From: Tillus elongatus | Lineage: Eukaryota > Arthropoda > Insecta > Coleoptera > Cleridae | Length of the DNA: 64,000 nt | Assembly: GCA_964006375.1 (NCBI GenBank) | Contig: OZ023266.1 | Span: 69,346,391-69,410,390 of the forward strand | Direction: 5' to 3' | Part shown: piece after piece, positions 9,961 through 22,370 of the stretch | How the letters are laid out: each line of letters opens with the position of its first letter | Position numbering within the stretch: the stretch's first letter is position 1 | Notes under the pieces: generated by a model | What the model saw: the letters and a program-made list of their open reading frames with translations, nothing else | The model's database searches: none | What the model was told of the DNA's origin: nothing | Program-made: the position numbers and the translations under genes

Positions 9961-12681
9961 GGTCAGGATACGAAGGAAAAATAACAAAAAAAAAAGGAAA
10001 GTTTTGAAATCCGGCAGAGATGTTTACTATGGCCTACTGTACAAAAAGTCCCAAAAAATTTTGCTTGAGGAAGCGCAGCCATCTTGAAAAAGGTATTCAG
10101 TTTTTGGATTTTTTTAAAAATTATCCTCGAACTACTCACATTATAAAAAATACATATGGTAAAAAATAGGGCATTGAATTTTCTTTAAGGAAGGCCATAC
10201 AAATTTTCTTGATTAAATTAATAGGTCACTTCTGAAAGGCATTACAAAAAAAAAAACGAAAGTTGTTCACTTGCCGGCAAATTTGAATGCTATTGGCTCA
10301 TGTTCTCATGATGTCATATTGTAGTTTTGATCATAAAAATAATTTCTATAGCAACATTTGTTTATTATGCATGTGCATTTTTATTTTCTTGTCCCCACCC
10401 CGACTCTTTGTATTTTTGGACACTTGTCTCACAATCAAAATATATACTTTTTCCACTTATTGCGAACTGATAGATTGGTAATTGAATAGAGAATAGCGCT
10501 TCGTGAAGGGAGGGAGGGTGCTGTGAAGGGTGGGTATGTTTTATGCTTACATACTCACTTATTGAATCATTATCGACCATGATTTTTTGTGCACTATCAT
10601 AGATTTTACACTGGCTTAGACCATATTATCGGCTCGACTGTCTGCATGTGATGATGACCTAGAACACTCTGCTCTTGAAGATGACCTGAACCCCATTATC
10701 TCTTGTTCATCCTCGTTACGACCATCTCCACCCATCACTATGCTTGGATCGTTTAGGCAGTCGCCATCGCAATTATTACAAGCTCTTGTACAAAGAATCC
10801 CAGATTTTCGGGATCCACACATGCCTGCACAACCCGTTGTACGTTTGCAAAATACAAGGTTTAATAATGCTTCTAGAGCCATTTTCTCCATTGCTGTAAC
10901 CAGAGGTACATTTCTTTGCAGTCTTTTCAACCCTAAAGCTCGAGAGGTCATTCGTTACCCCGCTATTTTTGTACCTAGTGATATATTCGAAATAAATGCT
11001 GTCTAGCCGCAGGTTGTTGGTGGTAGTGAACCAATATCCAGTCCAATTTTTGTTACGGATTTTATGAAATAATGGTATCGATGATTTAAAGACTTAACTG
11101 TTGAGCGAGCACCAAACATTGCAAGAAAAAATATTTATCCAGCTCGTACAACATCCTCGTACGAAGAATTTCTATTGGTAAAAATTTCTGCGACGTGTTG
11201 CAGTTCTTTATTTTTCTGATAGAGTTTCACATGTTTAATTTAACCCTAATTGAAAATTGCTGATATTGTGACGTAGCCAATGAATACATGTGAGAATAAA
11301 ATGCTATTTGCAATTTCTGATTATTGCAGTTACTGCAATAAATACACCTGCCTCTCTGACTTTCCTTTGACAGGTTTAACAAAAACAATATCTGTTCGCC
11401 GCGGAGCTCGTGCGAGTAGTGGGAAAAAAGACCAAAATCTTCACCAATAATTACTACATTGCCATGGTTAAATTAGTCTTCAATTGTCATGCAAGCAATA
11501 AGACAGTCTGCGTCATCTTTGCTTTGTCGGAATTGAATTCCCTTATCCTTCAACATGACAAAAAGCATGTTGCTTAATCTACTATTATTCTTGCCGTTTT
11601 AAAGGTATTGATTATGCCTTACAATAACATTCATGTTCTCGTTAAAATTCATATCAACAACATTATTTTTTTAAGTGCAGAGCGGCGATTTCGTCCTTAT
11701 TTCTTTGTAGTGCTACCAGTATTAAAATAGCCGCCTAAAACCACTGTACATTTTTACCCATAATGGTTTTTAATGTAATTCACATATCCAAGGTAAATAT
11801 TAGAAAGTGTTGAGTTTTGTTTCCATACAACTCGATGTAGAAAGAATCCGCAATTAATAATATTTACGCAGTTTGTCAAGACTATGTTCTCTTGATGCTG
11901 AAAAAATGTTATGCAACAAGGATTTTTTTGTTCTTCTCATACCAGATTCATTAAAGAGAGATAACGGAAATGGAGCTTACTCATATTCTAGATGTCTCGC
12001 CAGATCTTCATTTGTTTCCTTGGAAATCGCTATTCTTTGGAATAAAAGTAATGGATCAATAGGTACAATGTTTCCATGAACTTTCAGGGAAAAATTCACA
12101 GTAACCAAAGGAAGAGCTTTCTCTTTTCGAGGCAATCTTACTGCTTGGAAATTAGTGCCGATCATTTTTTGCACTGCCTTTTTCCGATTTTAATAGCTTT
12201 GTAACAGCTTAAAGTAGCATATCCCAGTACGTCAGTTGCTAGTGACATTATGTTTTCTTCAATTAGAAAGGGAGACTGGTTATGAAACCAATCTGGGAGT
12301 TCTTTCCCATCATATCTATTTTCCCCTCGATTCCTGAAACCCAACGTGGTCCTCAACAGTCTTAAAAACCACTAAATTATTACAGTGCGGTACCAACATT
12401 GTCAGTAGCAGTCTTTCCCAGAAGTCATTTATTTAGTACTATCTCATGTTCCCCTTCCACGCGTAAGACATCCGGTATTTCCATACTTCGCATTAGTTAG
12501 TTGTACGAAAATAACAAAGTATAAAAATCGCAAAAAGTGCACCATGGCGGCGATTCTTCATGCTTAATTGTTAGGGACTTTTTGCACAATGAACAATAAA
12601 GTCTAATAAATATCTCTGCCAAATTTCAGAACTTTCCTATTTTTCGCCTATTCGCTGAGAAACGAACATCGTTTCCTGACC
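9961..12681 (-). mobile_element. 2.72-kb TIR element with nuclease-like ORF, nested in a LINE
   Basis: The left end (9961-10053) and the right end (12575-12681) are inverted repeats of about 95-105 bp. Both begin GGTCAGG from the outside, then share GGAAAGTTnTGAAAT, GGCAGAGAT and, at the inner edge, CAAAAAGTCCC. A TA dinucleotide flanks each end (9959-9960 and 12682-12683), consistent with a TA target duplication. The flanking DNA on both sides belongs to one LINE reading frame. The interior carries one decayed gene on the minus strand. An interior interval (10080-10610) shows no coding similarity. The superfamily is not assigned. Confidence 0.7.
10613..12360 (-). pseudogene. PIN/FEN-like nuclease candidate with cysteine-rich C-terminal tail
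   Basis: Read from 12360 downward, fragments in several frames make one protein. Order: GKELPDWFHNQSPFLIEENI; PLVTVNFSLKVHGNIVPIDP and LLLFQRIAISK (about 12110-12020); LARHLEYELAPFPLSLF; LHRVVW (about 11830); a GGYFNTGSTTKK segment; DDADCLIA (about 11510); VVIIGEDFGL (about 11450); ARQHLFRIYHQVQK (about 11005); and finally FCKRTTGCAGMCGSRKSG and CTRACNNCDGDCLND (about 10840-10745). From memory, proteins with this order occur in many copies in invertebrate genomes without a known function. The spaced acidic motifs (GGY where I expect DGY, DADxL, GEDxxL) recall PIN/FEN-type nucleases, and the tail recalls CXC or zinc-knuckle DNA-binding regions; both are inferences. Many stops and frameshifts make this copy inactive. 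Confidence 0.65.
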
Positions 12682-13376
12682 TATAAATGTGAATTATTAC
12701 GGGACTTTTCACAGGTCACATCGCAGAATGGTATCACCTAATGAAGATAAATAAGGCAAACATTGAAAACGACAGATACTGCACCGAAGCAGCAAAAACA
12801 ACATACCACTTACTATGGGCTCCAAAAGGCTCAAATACCTTAAGCGGGTGATTCTACCTCCAGAGAAAATAGGTAAGACAGCCCCGAAGAAGATAGTAGA
12901 CTAAATGCACAGTCTGAATATTTTGGTCAACTATTAGGAAATAGAAGTCTTGCACAAAAGGCCCATTAGTGTCATAATGCGGACAATATACGATCTCTTA
13001 TTTTGACTTTTCCTTAAGAGTAAAACTAAGATGTATGTGAAAATGTTTTTTTTGGCTTTTTAAGCTGCTTATGATATACTTCCTTTTAATTTTATTGAAA
13101 TTCCAATTAATTCTATCCACATAAGCATAAGCGTCCAAAGCTTATAGTTACCCGCTAAACGCCCCTGCGGCAAAAACAGAATGGAAACATTCATACCCAA
13201 AAAGTCATTGTGTGTAATTTTTTCCGACGGAGGTATGGACTAAGGTCCGGTACTCCCAGGGAGGGGGTTTTAGTGAGTACAGTCTCACAGTACCTTGATA
13301 TCCCACGGAACCTACGGGGCCGTGAATGGGGTCTGCATGAGCATTTCCCCCTCCTGTATCCAAAAAATAATAATTA
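12682..13376 (+). pseudogene. Jockey-like LINE: C-terminus and 3' UTR, downstream part
   Basis: Continues the LINE interrupted at 9960. The frame gives LFTGHIAEWYHLMK then YCTEAAKTTYHLLW, the usual region after RNase H with spaced Cys and His residues, followed near 12840-12900 by VILPPEKIGKTAPKKIVD. The 3' untranslated part includes GGTACTCCCAGGGAGGGGG and CCCACGGAACCTACGGGGCC (about 13250-13322). It ends at AAAAAATAATAATTAATT (about 13362-13379), which may be the tail. Confidence 0.7.
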
Positions 13377-13789
13377 ATTCCTATTGTAATCTATCTTTCG
13401 AAAATCGTTAGCTCTCTATAGGGGACGTTTACAAAAAATATGAAAATTCGCTAAAATAGGGTAAGTTTGGTTGAAATTTGGTAAACAATAAAAGTTCGAC
13501 GCAGCGTGCGGGTTATAGTATCGAATTTTCATCAAAATGTGTTGTATTTTGTTTCTTTAACGTTGGTCCTTCTGCGCGACGATGGTCAACCACCAATCGC
13601 CTAATCATCTGGAAAATTTCCAGAAGATATTCTTCTCTGTAAGTAAGGTAGGGATATTCAACATGCCTTATAACGCGTGATATGGGACGCTGGCGGTTTG
13701 ACGCCCACTACGAATAGCGGAATCCAACTTGCAAAATAACAATGCCATTACCTCAGTTCACAGTGCCAAACCTTTAGTTGATGTTGGTA
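13377..13789. other. Spacer, nothing recognised
   Basis: No element ends or coding similarity identified between the LINE tail and the SINE fragment. Confidence 0.4.
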
Positions 13790-13890
13790 TTAAAGAAAAT
13801 AGCACTTCCGATGCAACTAGAACCCACTATTCTTTTGGTTTCAGAGGCACAAGTTCTTACCATGGGACTAATAAAATGGTGTACATCAAA
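13790..13890 (-). mobile_element. tRNA-derived SINE head fragment
   Basis: Reverse complement of the tRNA-like head in the 6535 and 49518 copies: here TTTGGTTTCAGAGGCACAAG then TTCTTACCATGGGACTAAT. Only the head is present; the body is missing. Confidence 0.5.
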
Positions 13891-13899
13891 GTTGAAAAT

Positions 13900-13990
13900 G
13901 TCCATAAAATTTTATTATTATTATTATTGTTTATTGTCAAAAATTATGCATTATGTTAATACAATAAGTCTTATGCGACTTGTGGTGTAT
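13900..13990 (-). repeat. Possible LINE 3' tail
   Basis: TTATTATTATTATTATTGTT followed by GTCAAAAATTATGCATTATG and GACTTGTGGTG resembles the 3' ends of CR1/L2-type LINEs read backwards, with TAA-type repeats. A similar arrangement occurs at 4210-4290 and 35478-35570. Confidence 0.3.
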
Positions 13991-14668
13991 CATATAACAT
14001 AATTTAGAAGGTTAAATCCTTGACAGTCCGGCACCAAATTCAATAAACTTCAGATTTTAACGTACCAAACTAAATTCTTTTTTCTCTTCTATTTCGCACC
14101 TTCTAACACTTCAACCATCGCCTTCATTTACCAGAAATCTCTGCTATTCCATAATGTCTTTCTAACTGCTATTCTTTCCAAGCAACCCATATTTTCATCA
14201 AAATGTTTAAATTTGTAGGAGATAAAAATTACTTTAGTTTGACAAAATTATCATACAATAATCTGACTTGAAATAACAATTGTCCTCAAAGTTTACAGCA
14301 GTGACATAAATTTGTGAATGTTAAAGGTATTTCGGTTGACAAATTGAATTAATAAAAGTATTATTCTTCAGTACTATTCCCTGTGTAAATGCTAAAAAGG
14401 CATGACAACTTTATCGGCTACTAATATATGGAAGTAAAACTGAATTTAAATTCCGTGCTGATTTGAAATCAGGACGTTTACCCCCTTCAATATAATACAT
14501 TTCTTTTTACGCCAATAAAATAAAGCATTGGCAACACGGTCAACTGTCATGTGTTTTGTTTATTTCATTATTTTCTATATATTAATGCGTATAATATATT
14601 ATGGAATCAAATATCAAAAACGCTATATAATCATTAGTATATGTCTCTCCGGTGTGCACGTATATAAG

Positions 14669-14775
<107 letters not shown>

Positions 14776-15513
14776 CATACATGAAAATGTATTTCTACTA
14801 AATTCAGTCAAAATTGGTTTACCAATATAGTTGAAATTCCCATAAGAGACAAAATGCCTTCTAAGTTTGGTTAGTTCGCCTCGCCATTGGGAATTGTCAC
14901 CTATAGGTGAAAAAATAGAGGAAAGGTAACTTTCAGGTCAATAATGTTACAAAGGCAGCCATATTAAACTATGTGCGGTATCCGTCTTGGTTGCATTGGA
15001 AAATTAAAAATAATTTTTTGTTGAATCTGGTGTAATCAAATTTTGATTTAAAAAAACATAAAATAATGCTTATGTACACTTAGGGTAGGATAGTTTTGTG
15101 TTGTTTACACCACCAATCCTTAAAATCAGAATTTCAAGAATTTTGAATAAGTTTTAATTTTAACAAATTTTACTTTTTACTGTTTTAAGCTCTTGAATTA
15201 TGCAGAAGTATCATTATCATGTAAACAGAAAAAAAAACGCAATGGTTTTCTTTTATACAGTGCGAATTACCTTTATCATTGATCCATATATTTAAACTAT
15301 CTTTTTTGATCATTCAACATGTTGTCATTTTTTAACAGAGATGGACATAGGTACCTAGTTGATAATATCTACTGTTTGTTTATACATGTACAACCACAGA
15401 TCCTACAAAATAATGTCACATGAGCACTTCGTTGTTAAGAACGTCGCGACTTTCGGAGCCTAGATCCCAGATGTCGGATTCAAGTAAAGCGATACATGTA
15501 TTGAATGAAAATC

Positions 15514-15625
<112 letters not shown>

Positions 15626-15855
15626 CTAAAGCGGGTTGGTCGAAATGTCTTGCTGGACGTATTATCGACTTCCCTATTACTTTGAGTTTATTCCCCACTT
15701 TGGTAAAATACACTTAAATTTTACTTGAAAATCACCCGTGGTGATTTGGCCGCCGACCTATTGTTAGGGCAATTTTACGTCAATTTGACTTTAAATGTTT
15801 TTGGGACTACTCAATACAAGTGCAATATCTAATTACTTTCTGGTACTTACGGAGT

Positions 15856-16080
15856 TCGTTACAATAACGCAATTGCTGTGTCAGTATTTCTTCTATAGTA
15901 GGTGTGCATATCTTACTTGTGACCATAACACACTTGCTGAGTCAACATTTCTTTCATAGTACGTAATGATATCTTATTCATTTCCGTTACGTACTACACA
16001 CCTGCTGTGTCGGTATTTTTAAATTTAGTTTATAATTAAGTCCGTATCTTGTTCGTTACCATAACGCTTTTGCTGCAAGT
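15856..16080 (+). repeat. Minisatellite built from the R3 terminus, four degenerate units
   Basis: Four units of 61-69 bp each carry a variant of the R3 end: ATAACGCAATTGCTGTGTC (about 15864), ATAACACACTTGCTGAGTC (15925), CTACACACCTGCTGTGTC (15994) and ATAACGCTTTTGCTGC (16061). Shared inter-unit text includes CATAGTA, CATATCTTA and TTCGTTAC. No R3 body accompanies them. Confidence 0.65.
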
Positions 16081-16241
16081 CGCGGTCTTGAAATATAAAC
16101 TGCTTTTTGGTGGTTAGAATCTTTTTATTATTTAGCAAAAACTAAAACCTGCGCATTATTTGCACATTTTTGACGAAAGGTGGTTTCCAGGGTTCGCCGA
16201 TAATGTAGGCCACTTCTAGCGGATTGTGAAAGCTCTATGCC

Positions 16242-16334
16242 CAGTTTCACAAAGCTCTATTAAATATTTAACGCCCGGTTAGTTAATCAAGGATTAATCG
16301 TTCGTTGAATATTTAATCGAGCTTTGTCACACTG
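16242..16334. mobile_element. Small foldback element (93 bp)
   Basis: CAGTTTCACAAAGCTCTATT at the left is mirrored by AATCGAGCTTTGTCACACTG at the right, with TTAAATATTTAA and TTGAATATTTAA inside the arms and an inner hairpin around TTAATCAAGGATTAA. It is almost entirely palindromic and noncoding. Confidence 0.65.
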
Positions 16335-18480
16335 AGAATAAATAAGTTTTCTTCTACTAAACAACTACATTTTACAAAAACCTGATAATTTGTTTGATTG
16401 GGGCGATTTTGCTCAAGAATCCTAGTAGATAGGTGTTACTTTGAAAATATTTAAAAAAAAAGGAGTTTTCCTTTCCTTCGAAAAACAAGTCGAGAAAAGT
16501 TATCATACCACCTTAAAAGAATGTTCGACAAGTTAAAAAGTTTCTACTGAAAACACGTTTACTTTTCCAAACCTAATCATTTCTTTATTTTTCGTTATTT
16601 TAAATATTTTGCACATAATGCACTTACGGCGTCCAGATCCTTGTTTTGTTTGCTGCAGCGAGAAATTAGTATATAAGGTTATTTTTACACATCAAAAAGC
16701 TTAACTACGAAACAGTGATGTTTTTTAACTAGTGTAAACTCATACACTATCTCTAATATGTCAGACCTAGTCTCCCATGTCTGTCGTTAAGTCCTGCAGA
16801 AAATGTAATCGCCGAAGGTTTCCCATGTGCCTGAACCGCAAGCTTTTTCAACCACATACGGATGTCACACATAATTCTTCCATAGTGGAAATACGGGAGA
16901 TGAACCTTTATAGGAGGCTCCGTCACGCTCAGCTAGTCACAGGTCTGGGGACATTTTATGCCGTCAGAGTGGCAATGCCGGTTCAATGAGCATTTCTTCA
17001 TATTCCTCCATATTTCCCCATATCTATCGGCGGCTGCGACCTTCTGATATCGCCGATTTATAACCGTTAACCCCTAAGACAACCTGCCCTGAAATACACT
17101 TTATATTAGATATGCTACGGCCCATTGAATATACCGTAAATTGTTATTTGGTGTATTATAAAAATCGTCTTGTATTTGCTGTAAACTGTCTGCTAAGGAT
17201 TTTATCACATCCTTCCATACGCTCCGTGTTGTCAATTTTACAGCGTCACGTATTTGCTAAATTGACAGCAGTTATTTACTGGCCGCTTAGAAACTGGTGG
17301 ATTGTGGAAAATGTATTTGTAGCACTAAAATGAAAATACCTGGAGACATTTTATTGTTATACGTTTAGGTTTTAAAGTTATGGAATTTATTATACACTGT
17401 TATAATATATTTTATGAGAAATTACTAAATAAGTTTCACTTAATATTTCTACCAATCCTTTGATACAAATGCAAGTAAAATTACAAAAGTTCTGTGGCAG
17501 CAAATGCATCGTGGTAGCGATTTTTCATAAAACTTTCTCAAGAGTTGAAAAACTCAATTTTTCGTCAATTAGGAAAGGTTAAACCTTGGAGATATTTATA
17601 GTTCTGATAGCAGAGGAACTCTGATGTCAAGCTTCAAATTACCCCGAATATTGATTCTAAAGATCGCAGTTCGTACCCATTCAAAAACATTTTTTTATGT
17701 GTTACAGTCGTGACAGTTTGTACCCATGTAAATACATTTTTTGTCGTGATCTTCTTATAAGAGTAATCTAAAAAATTCTCAAAAAATTATATTAAAATAT
17801 TTTTTAGAAAACTTGTAAAACAATTTTCCCTGCAATAATTGGCTAAAATAGGTTCTACAAGAGATCGAAGAAAATTTTTCTCGATGAAAATTTGCATTGC
17901 GAAATTCTGAAAAAATTCGCAAGTAAATTAAAAAGTTGTAACTTACAAAATTGTTACTTAAACCAGATACTATATGACAATGCAGGACACTCATATGTTT
18001 TAGCATTGGTAATATTTGTGACAAGTACACCAGCGCCACCTCGCGTGAAGTACGATCAACTGAGCGGGTAATTTGAATTGTATATTTACCTGCATATTCT
18101 TAATTTAGACAAATGGTTTATTATAGATGAATATAAAAACTTGTACATGACAAAACAGTAAACAATTTTGTGATTATATAGTATAAATAGAATTTGTATC
18201 AACAATCAGCTTGAAACCTAAATGAATTCAGCATGAATGATTGTTCAAATTTCTCTTACCCATAATCTCATTTCATCTTAATTTAAAGTACTACCTTGAA
18301 ACCGTCGTTATACTACCATTTCAGGGGTACATATAGGAATATACTGAGAGCTGTTTCTGACGATATTAAGTTACAATCTGTATTTACCTATAAATAATTG
18401 TTCTAAATATAAATGGTAGCACAGTACTCAATTTGCTATGTCTACATAAAAACTGTCTTATTAATCTAATATGTTGAAAT
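16335..18480. other. Region without a recognised gene
   Basis: One R3-like terminus (ATGCACTTACGGCGTCCAGA, 16618-16637) stands alone. The somewhat GC-richer interval 16770-17050 has an open frame beginning at 16777 with a few cysteines (CRKCNRRRFPMC), too little to assign. The rest is AT-rich and unrecognised. Confidence 0.4.
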
Positions 18481-18495
18481 ATATAACTGATATAC

Positions 18496-18549
18496 TTTTT
18501 TTTTGTTCCCTCAGGGCTCGTCCGCGGCCTTGTCGCCCCGATAGCACTG
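18496..18549 (-). mobile_element. Minimal 5'-truncated LINE 3' end with target duplication
   Basis: Reverse complement of the 3' end of the LINE at 19835-20100 (ATCGGGGCGA ... CCCTGAGGGA then an A tail). Only about 54 bp were inserted, ending in a T run (the A tail read backwards). The insertion is flanked by a perfect direct repeat AACTGATATACTT-type sequence: AACTGATATAC at 18485-18495 and at 18550-18560. This is a typical target-primed insertion of a severely truncated copy. Confidence 0.8.
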
Positions 18550-18734
18550 AACTGATATACTTAGTACATAATAAAAAAATTGCGCGGATTGAAGGTGAGA
18601 CTAACTCTTAGTTCCGTGAATAAATCTATTATTGGGCCGAATCTGCTATTTCTAGTTGTCTCTTTAAAAACTTGTCCTAGGAAGATAATTAAAAGCAGTA
18701 ACAAGTAAAATAATTTTAAATCACTATGTGACCT

Positions 18735-18790
18735 AACCTTTGGTCTTTGAAAAGATGTGTTGTGGTGATTTGGGTTCTCCAAGTGTACTC
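18735..18790 (+). repeat. End of the hammerhead-like foldback family
   Basis: GTGTTGTGGTGATTTGGG followed by TTCTCCAAGTGTACTC matches the right ends at 34785-34800 and 57080-57102. The hammerhead-like core is not present here. Confidence 0.5.
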
Positions 18791-18799
18791 ATAATTTTA

Positions 18800-19834
18800 A
18801 ATGCAAAAAAATAGGACAATTTATGCCACACTGAAATAAAAAAGGACACAGAATAAGATATGAAAACAGTTTTCTTTTATCATTTATTATTAATGCAAAA
18901 CTTCTTTTGCTTTCATATTTCTTTTCTTTGATACACTGGAAGACAGTTTAAAACTGAAACCTTTTAACTTGTTTACAAAGTTTACTTATAAATAGGTACA
19001 TGATGGTAAATATTACACAATTAAGTATCTTCTGCGGACTGTACATATTGGCATAACAGTGATTCTGAATTTGTCTTCAGTTTCAACAAATTAGTTCTTT
19101 TGGAAGTGAGATTGAAATGAAAAATGCCCCTTGTGTCTTCAATGCTATATCTAAATCGGTTGTTTTTTATAACAGTACTCTTGTCTTGCATCTATAATAC
19201 AAAACTATCGTTAATCCACGTTATAGTTATTGCTTAACATTAATTATTAGGCGAATTTGTAAAAAAAAATCGCTGGTAACAAAAGAAAACACAGAAAATC
19301 ATACTCATGTTTTGGCATCTTTTGGAAACCTTAAAATGTCTTTGATAGATTTAGCAGGTTATAATTCGACCAATTATAGATTGCACACACCCAACCACTC
19401 GCATTTTTTGTAAAGAAAACACAGATCAAACTTAATTATGCGCAGTTAAAACCAACAATCGTTAATGTGTACATAAAAGCATGACGTAATATCAGTACTA
19501 TCCGCTAGGGGCGCTGATATTATTGAAACACGAAACCAGTCGCAGTGTCGTGTATTGTCATTATATAGTATTTGATTAAACTATAATTAGAAAACCATAT
19601 CTAATTCTATGAATATCGTTGTGAGAAACAAAAAGTGAATATACACAAAAGAAGATAACCACACCCACTTGTATTAATTTGCCTTTCATATGTTGTCCGA
19701 AATGATATATACAGGTTATTAAATATGTCACACTGAATTTAGATCTGAATATGGATATCTTTACTCAAGACTCTAACTTAGGTATAGAATGTGATACTAG
19801 TTCTATCAAACAACTAAAGTTTTACTATTTGTTC
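18800..19834. other. AT-rich region, nothing recognised
   Basis: No repeat family shared with the rest of the window and no coding motifs were seen. A short CCGCTAGGGGCGCTGATATT phrase lies at 19501-19520. Confidence 0.4.
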
Positions 19835-20100
19835 AGGCTCTGCGGCGAGGGAAGGAATCAGCCCAGCACATCTTGTGCGCGTGTAAAGCTCTTGACCGCA
19901 AAAGACAACTGATCTACGGTCAGTCTAGACCGGAGACAGAGCATTATAAAACTTCTCCCTACCAATTTCTGTGCAGACTAGTTCAAGGCACAGTGATGTT
20001 GTAATGGGTGGAGTAGAGACAAAGGACATGCACAGAATCCAAAGGCTGCGGTGCTATCGGGGCGAGAAATACGCCGACGATCCCTGAGGGAGAAAAAAAC
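19835..20100 (+). pseudogene. LINE ORF2 C-terminus and 3' UTR, second family, copy 1
   Basis: The frame gives GKESAQHILCACKALDRKRQ and SRPETEHYKTSPYQFLCRLV, the post-RNase H region with Cys and His spacing, then the 3' UTR (GGCTGCGGTGCTATCGGGGC, CCCTGAGGGAG) and an A tail at about 20092-20099. Near-identical text occurs at 48380-48640 and, as a 54-bp stub, at 18496-18549. Confidence 0.8.
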
Positions 20101-20214
20101 TACTCATCGTTAGATGACGTGCAAGATCATGGCATATCAAATGCAACCATTATTGTGTCAACTTCATTCATTTTCAATTCACTATTCTGGAAATTTTGCC
20201 CAACCCATGCGTTC

Positions 20215-20450
20215 CTGGAAAAAGGGTGGGAATCTTTTAACGTGCCCAAAACCGCATTGTCAAAGTACCGACAGCTTTACGCGCCATCTGAACTGTGGTA
20301 CGTGCAGACATTCAACTGGCTCAAAAACAATGCCACAACTTCGATTGATATTAAATTTACAATATGTACTGAAAAAGTGAAAGGGTCACCTACTGGGAAT
20401 CCAACCTAGTACCCTCGGGTATAGATGCACACGCTATTTTAGAGAGATAA
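20215..20450 (-). mobile_element. tRNA-derived SINE, copy 2
   Basis: Inverted relative to the copies at 6535 and 49518. Landmarks read backwards are TTTTAACGTGCCC, CTGTGGTACGTGCAGA, AATTTACAATATGTACTG and, for the tRNA head, GGGAATCCAACCTAGTACCC then GATGCACACGC. The B-box region is decayed. Confidence 0.65.
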
Positions 20451-20519
20451 AAATTTAGAGAAAAACCGGTTATTTGCGACTGGCAAACGGACATACATAA
20501 TATGCTATCTATTAAAGTC

Positions 20520-20562
20520 TCGATGCAGCAAGTGCGCTATGGTAGCGAATTTTCATCCACAT
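20520..20562 (+). repeat. Isolated R3 terminus
   Basis: CGATGCAGCAAGTGCGCTAT then GGTAGCGAATTTTCATCC is a well-preserved R3 left end. The expected R3 body and right end do not follow; the sequence passes into unrelated DNA near 20570. Confidence 0.65.
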
Positions 20563-20739
20563 AATATTTTGGTAGAACTATAGTTAAACTCTCCTTAACG
20601 AGCATTTGTGTGCGGTGTTTCCATTTCTTTTCGGCTTATCGACTTGGCAATTAGAATTATTATAATGACTGAAAGGCTGTGAATTATATATAGTCCACTG
20701 TTTTATGGTTTATATACATATAAGATGAGAACCTCTATA

Positions 20740-21230
20740 AATACTGTGAAAATTGTTCTCTAGGTCACCTGACCAAGGCCTCCTAATGCATATTTCTGTA
20801 TTTAAAAAATGGGAAAAAGAGTAAGGGTTGTTTTTAGAGAAAAATAAGTACGCCACTACATTTATCATTCCTCTAAATAAATACATACCAAATTTCATTA
20901 AAAAAGAAGAATTATTAACAATTTCAGAGATTTTTTTTGTGACCCTTCTAATGTTGAAACCTGTAACTTTTGTATTTACAACGCATTTTTTTAACGAGAG
21001 CTCAAAAGATAGAACATGAAGAAGTCCATAGATTATATTCGATCACGGCCTACTAAAACTATTTTCATCTGTCAAAAATTATAAAAAAGGTTGAGCATTG
21101 GTTTTAGAGAAAACGTGCGCCACTGGATTCGCAATTCCTCAAAACTGTTACCTACCAAATTTCATCAAAAAATACCTACAAATCCCACAAAGCTGCGATA
21201 ATCTACTCTCCTCAGAATGAAATGAGTTTA
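20740..21230 (+). repeat. R5 dispersed repeat
   Basis: Shares with 24456-24800 the phrases GTAAGTACGCCACTGGAT-type text, AATTATTAACAATTTCAGAG, CCTGTAACTTTTGTATTTAC, TCACGGCCTACTAAAACTAT and GTTACCTACCAAATTTCAT. The phrases occur more than once within this copy, suggesting internal duplication. Noncoding. Confidence 0.6.
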
Positions 21231-21575
21231 GGGTCTATGATTTGACCACAAAGAAAATATTCATATTCCTGTACCCATAAACTTCTGAAACGTTATACTA
21301 CTCAAGCTTTAACCAAAAAAGTCAATTTTCACCAAATTACCATTCAATTATCGCCTACCCCATGAAGCGATTTTACCCAAAAACAATTCAAAGTCTTCCT
21401 TTGTCGGGTGCTAACCGAATACCAATTTTTAAGATGATATCTCAATTTTTTCGATAGTTATTGCGCCTAGTAACAAACAACGATACAGGCCAACTGACCG
21501 ACAGATTAAAAAAAATCGTTGAAGAATCAAGTTCTTCATAGGTTTTGAGCCTTTTTACGTCGTTTTGGCAAACAA

Positions 21576-21815
<240 letters not shown>

Positions 21816-21826
21816 TCTGATGAAAT

Positions 21827-22323
<497 letters not shown>

Positions 22324-22368
<45 letters not shown>
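22324..22368. repeat. (TA)n microsatellite
   Basis: About 45 bp of TA joining the R5 end to the inverted long repeat copy B. Confidence 0.9.

Positions 22369-22370
<2 letters not shown>

Noticed and set aside
16777..16989. Cys-containing frame resembling the cysteine-rich C-terminus of piggyBac transposases
   Set aside because: Only three cysteines in a loose spacing, no upstream piggyBac motifs, and no TIR nearby.
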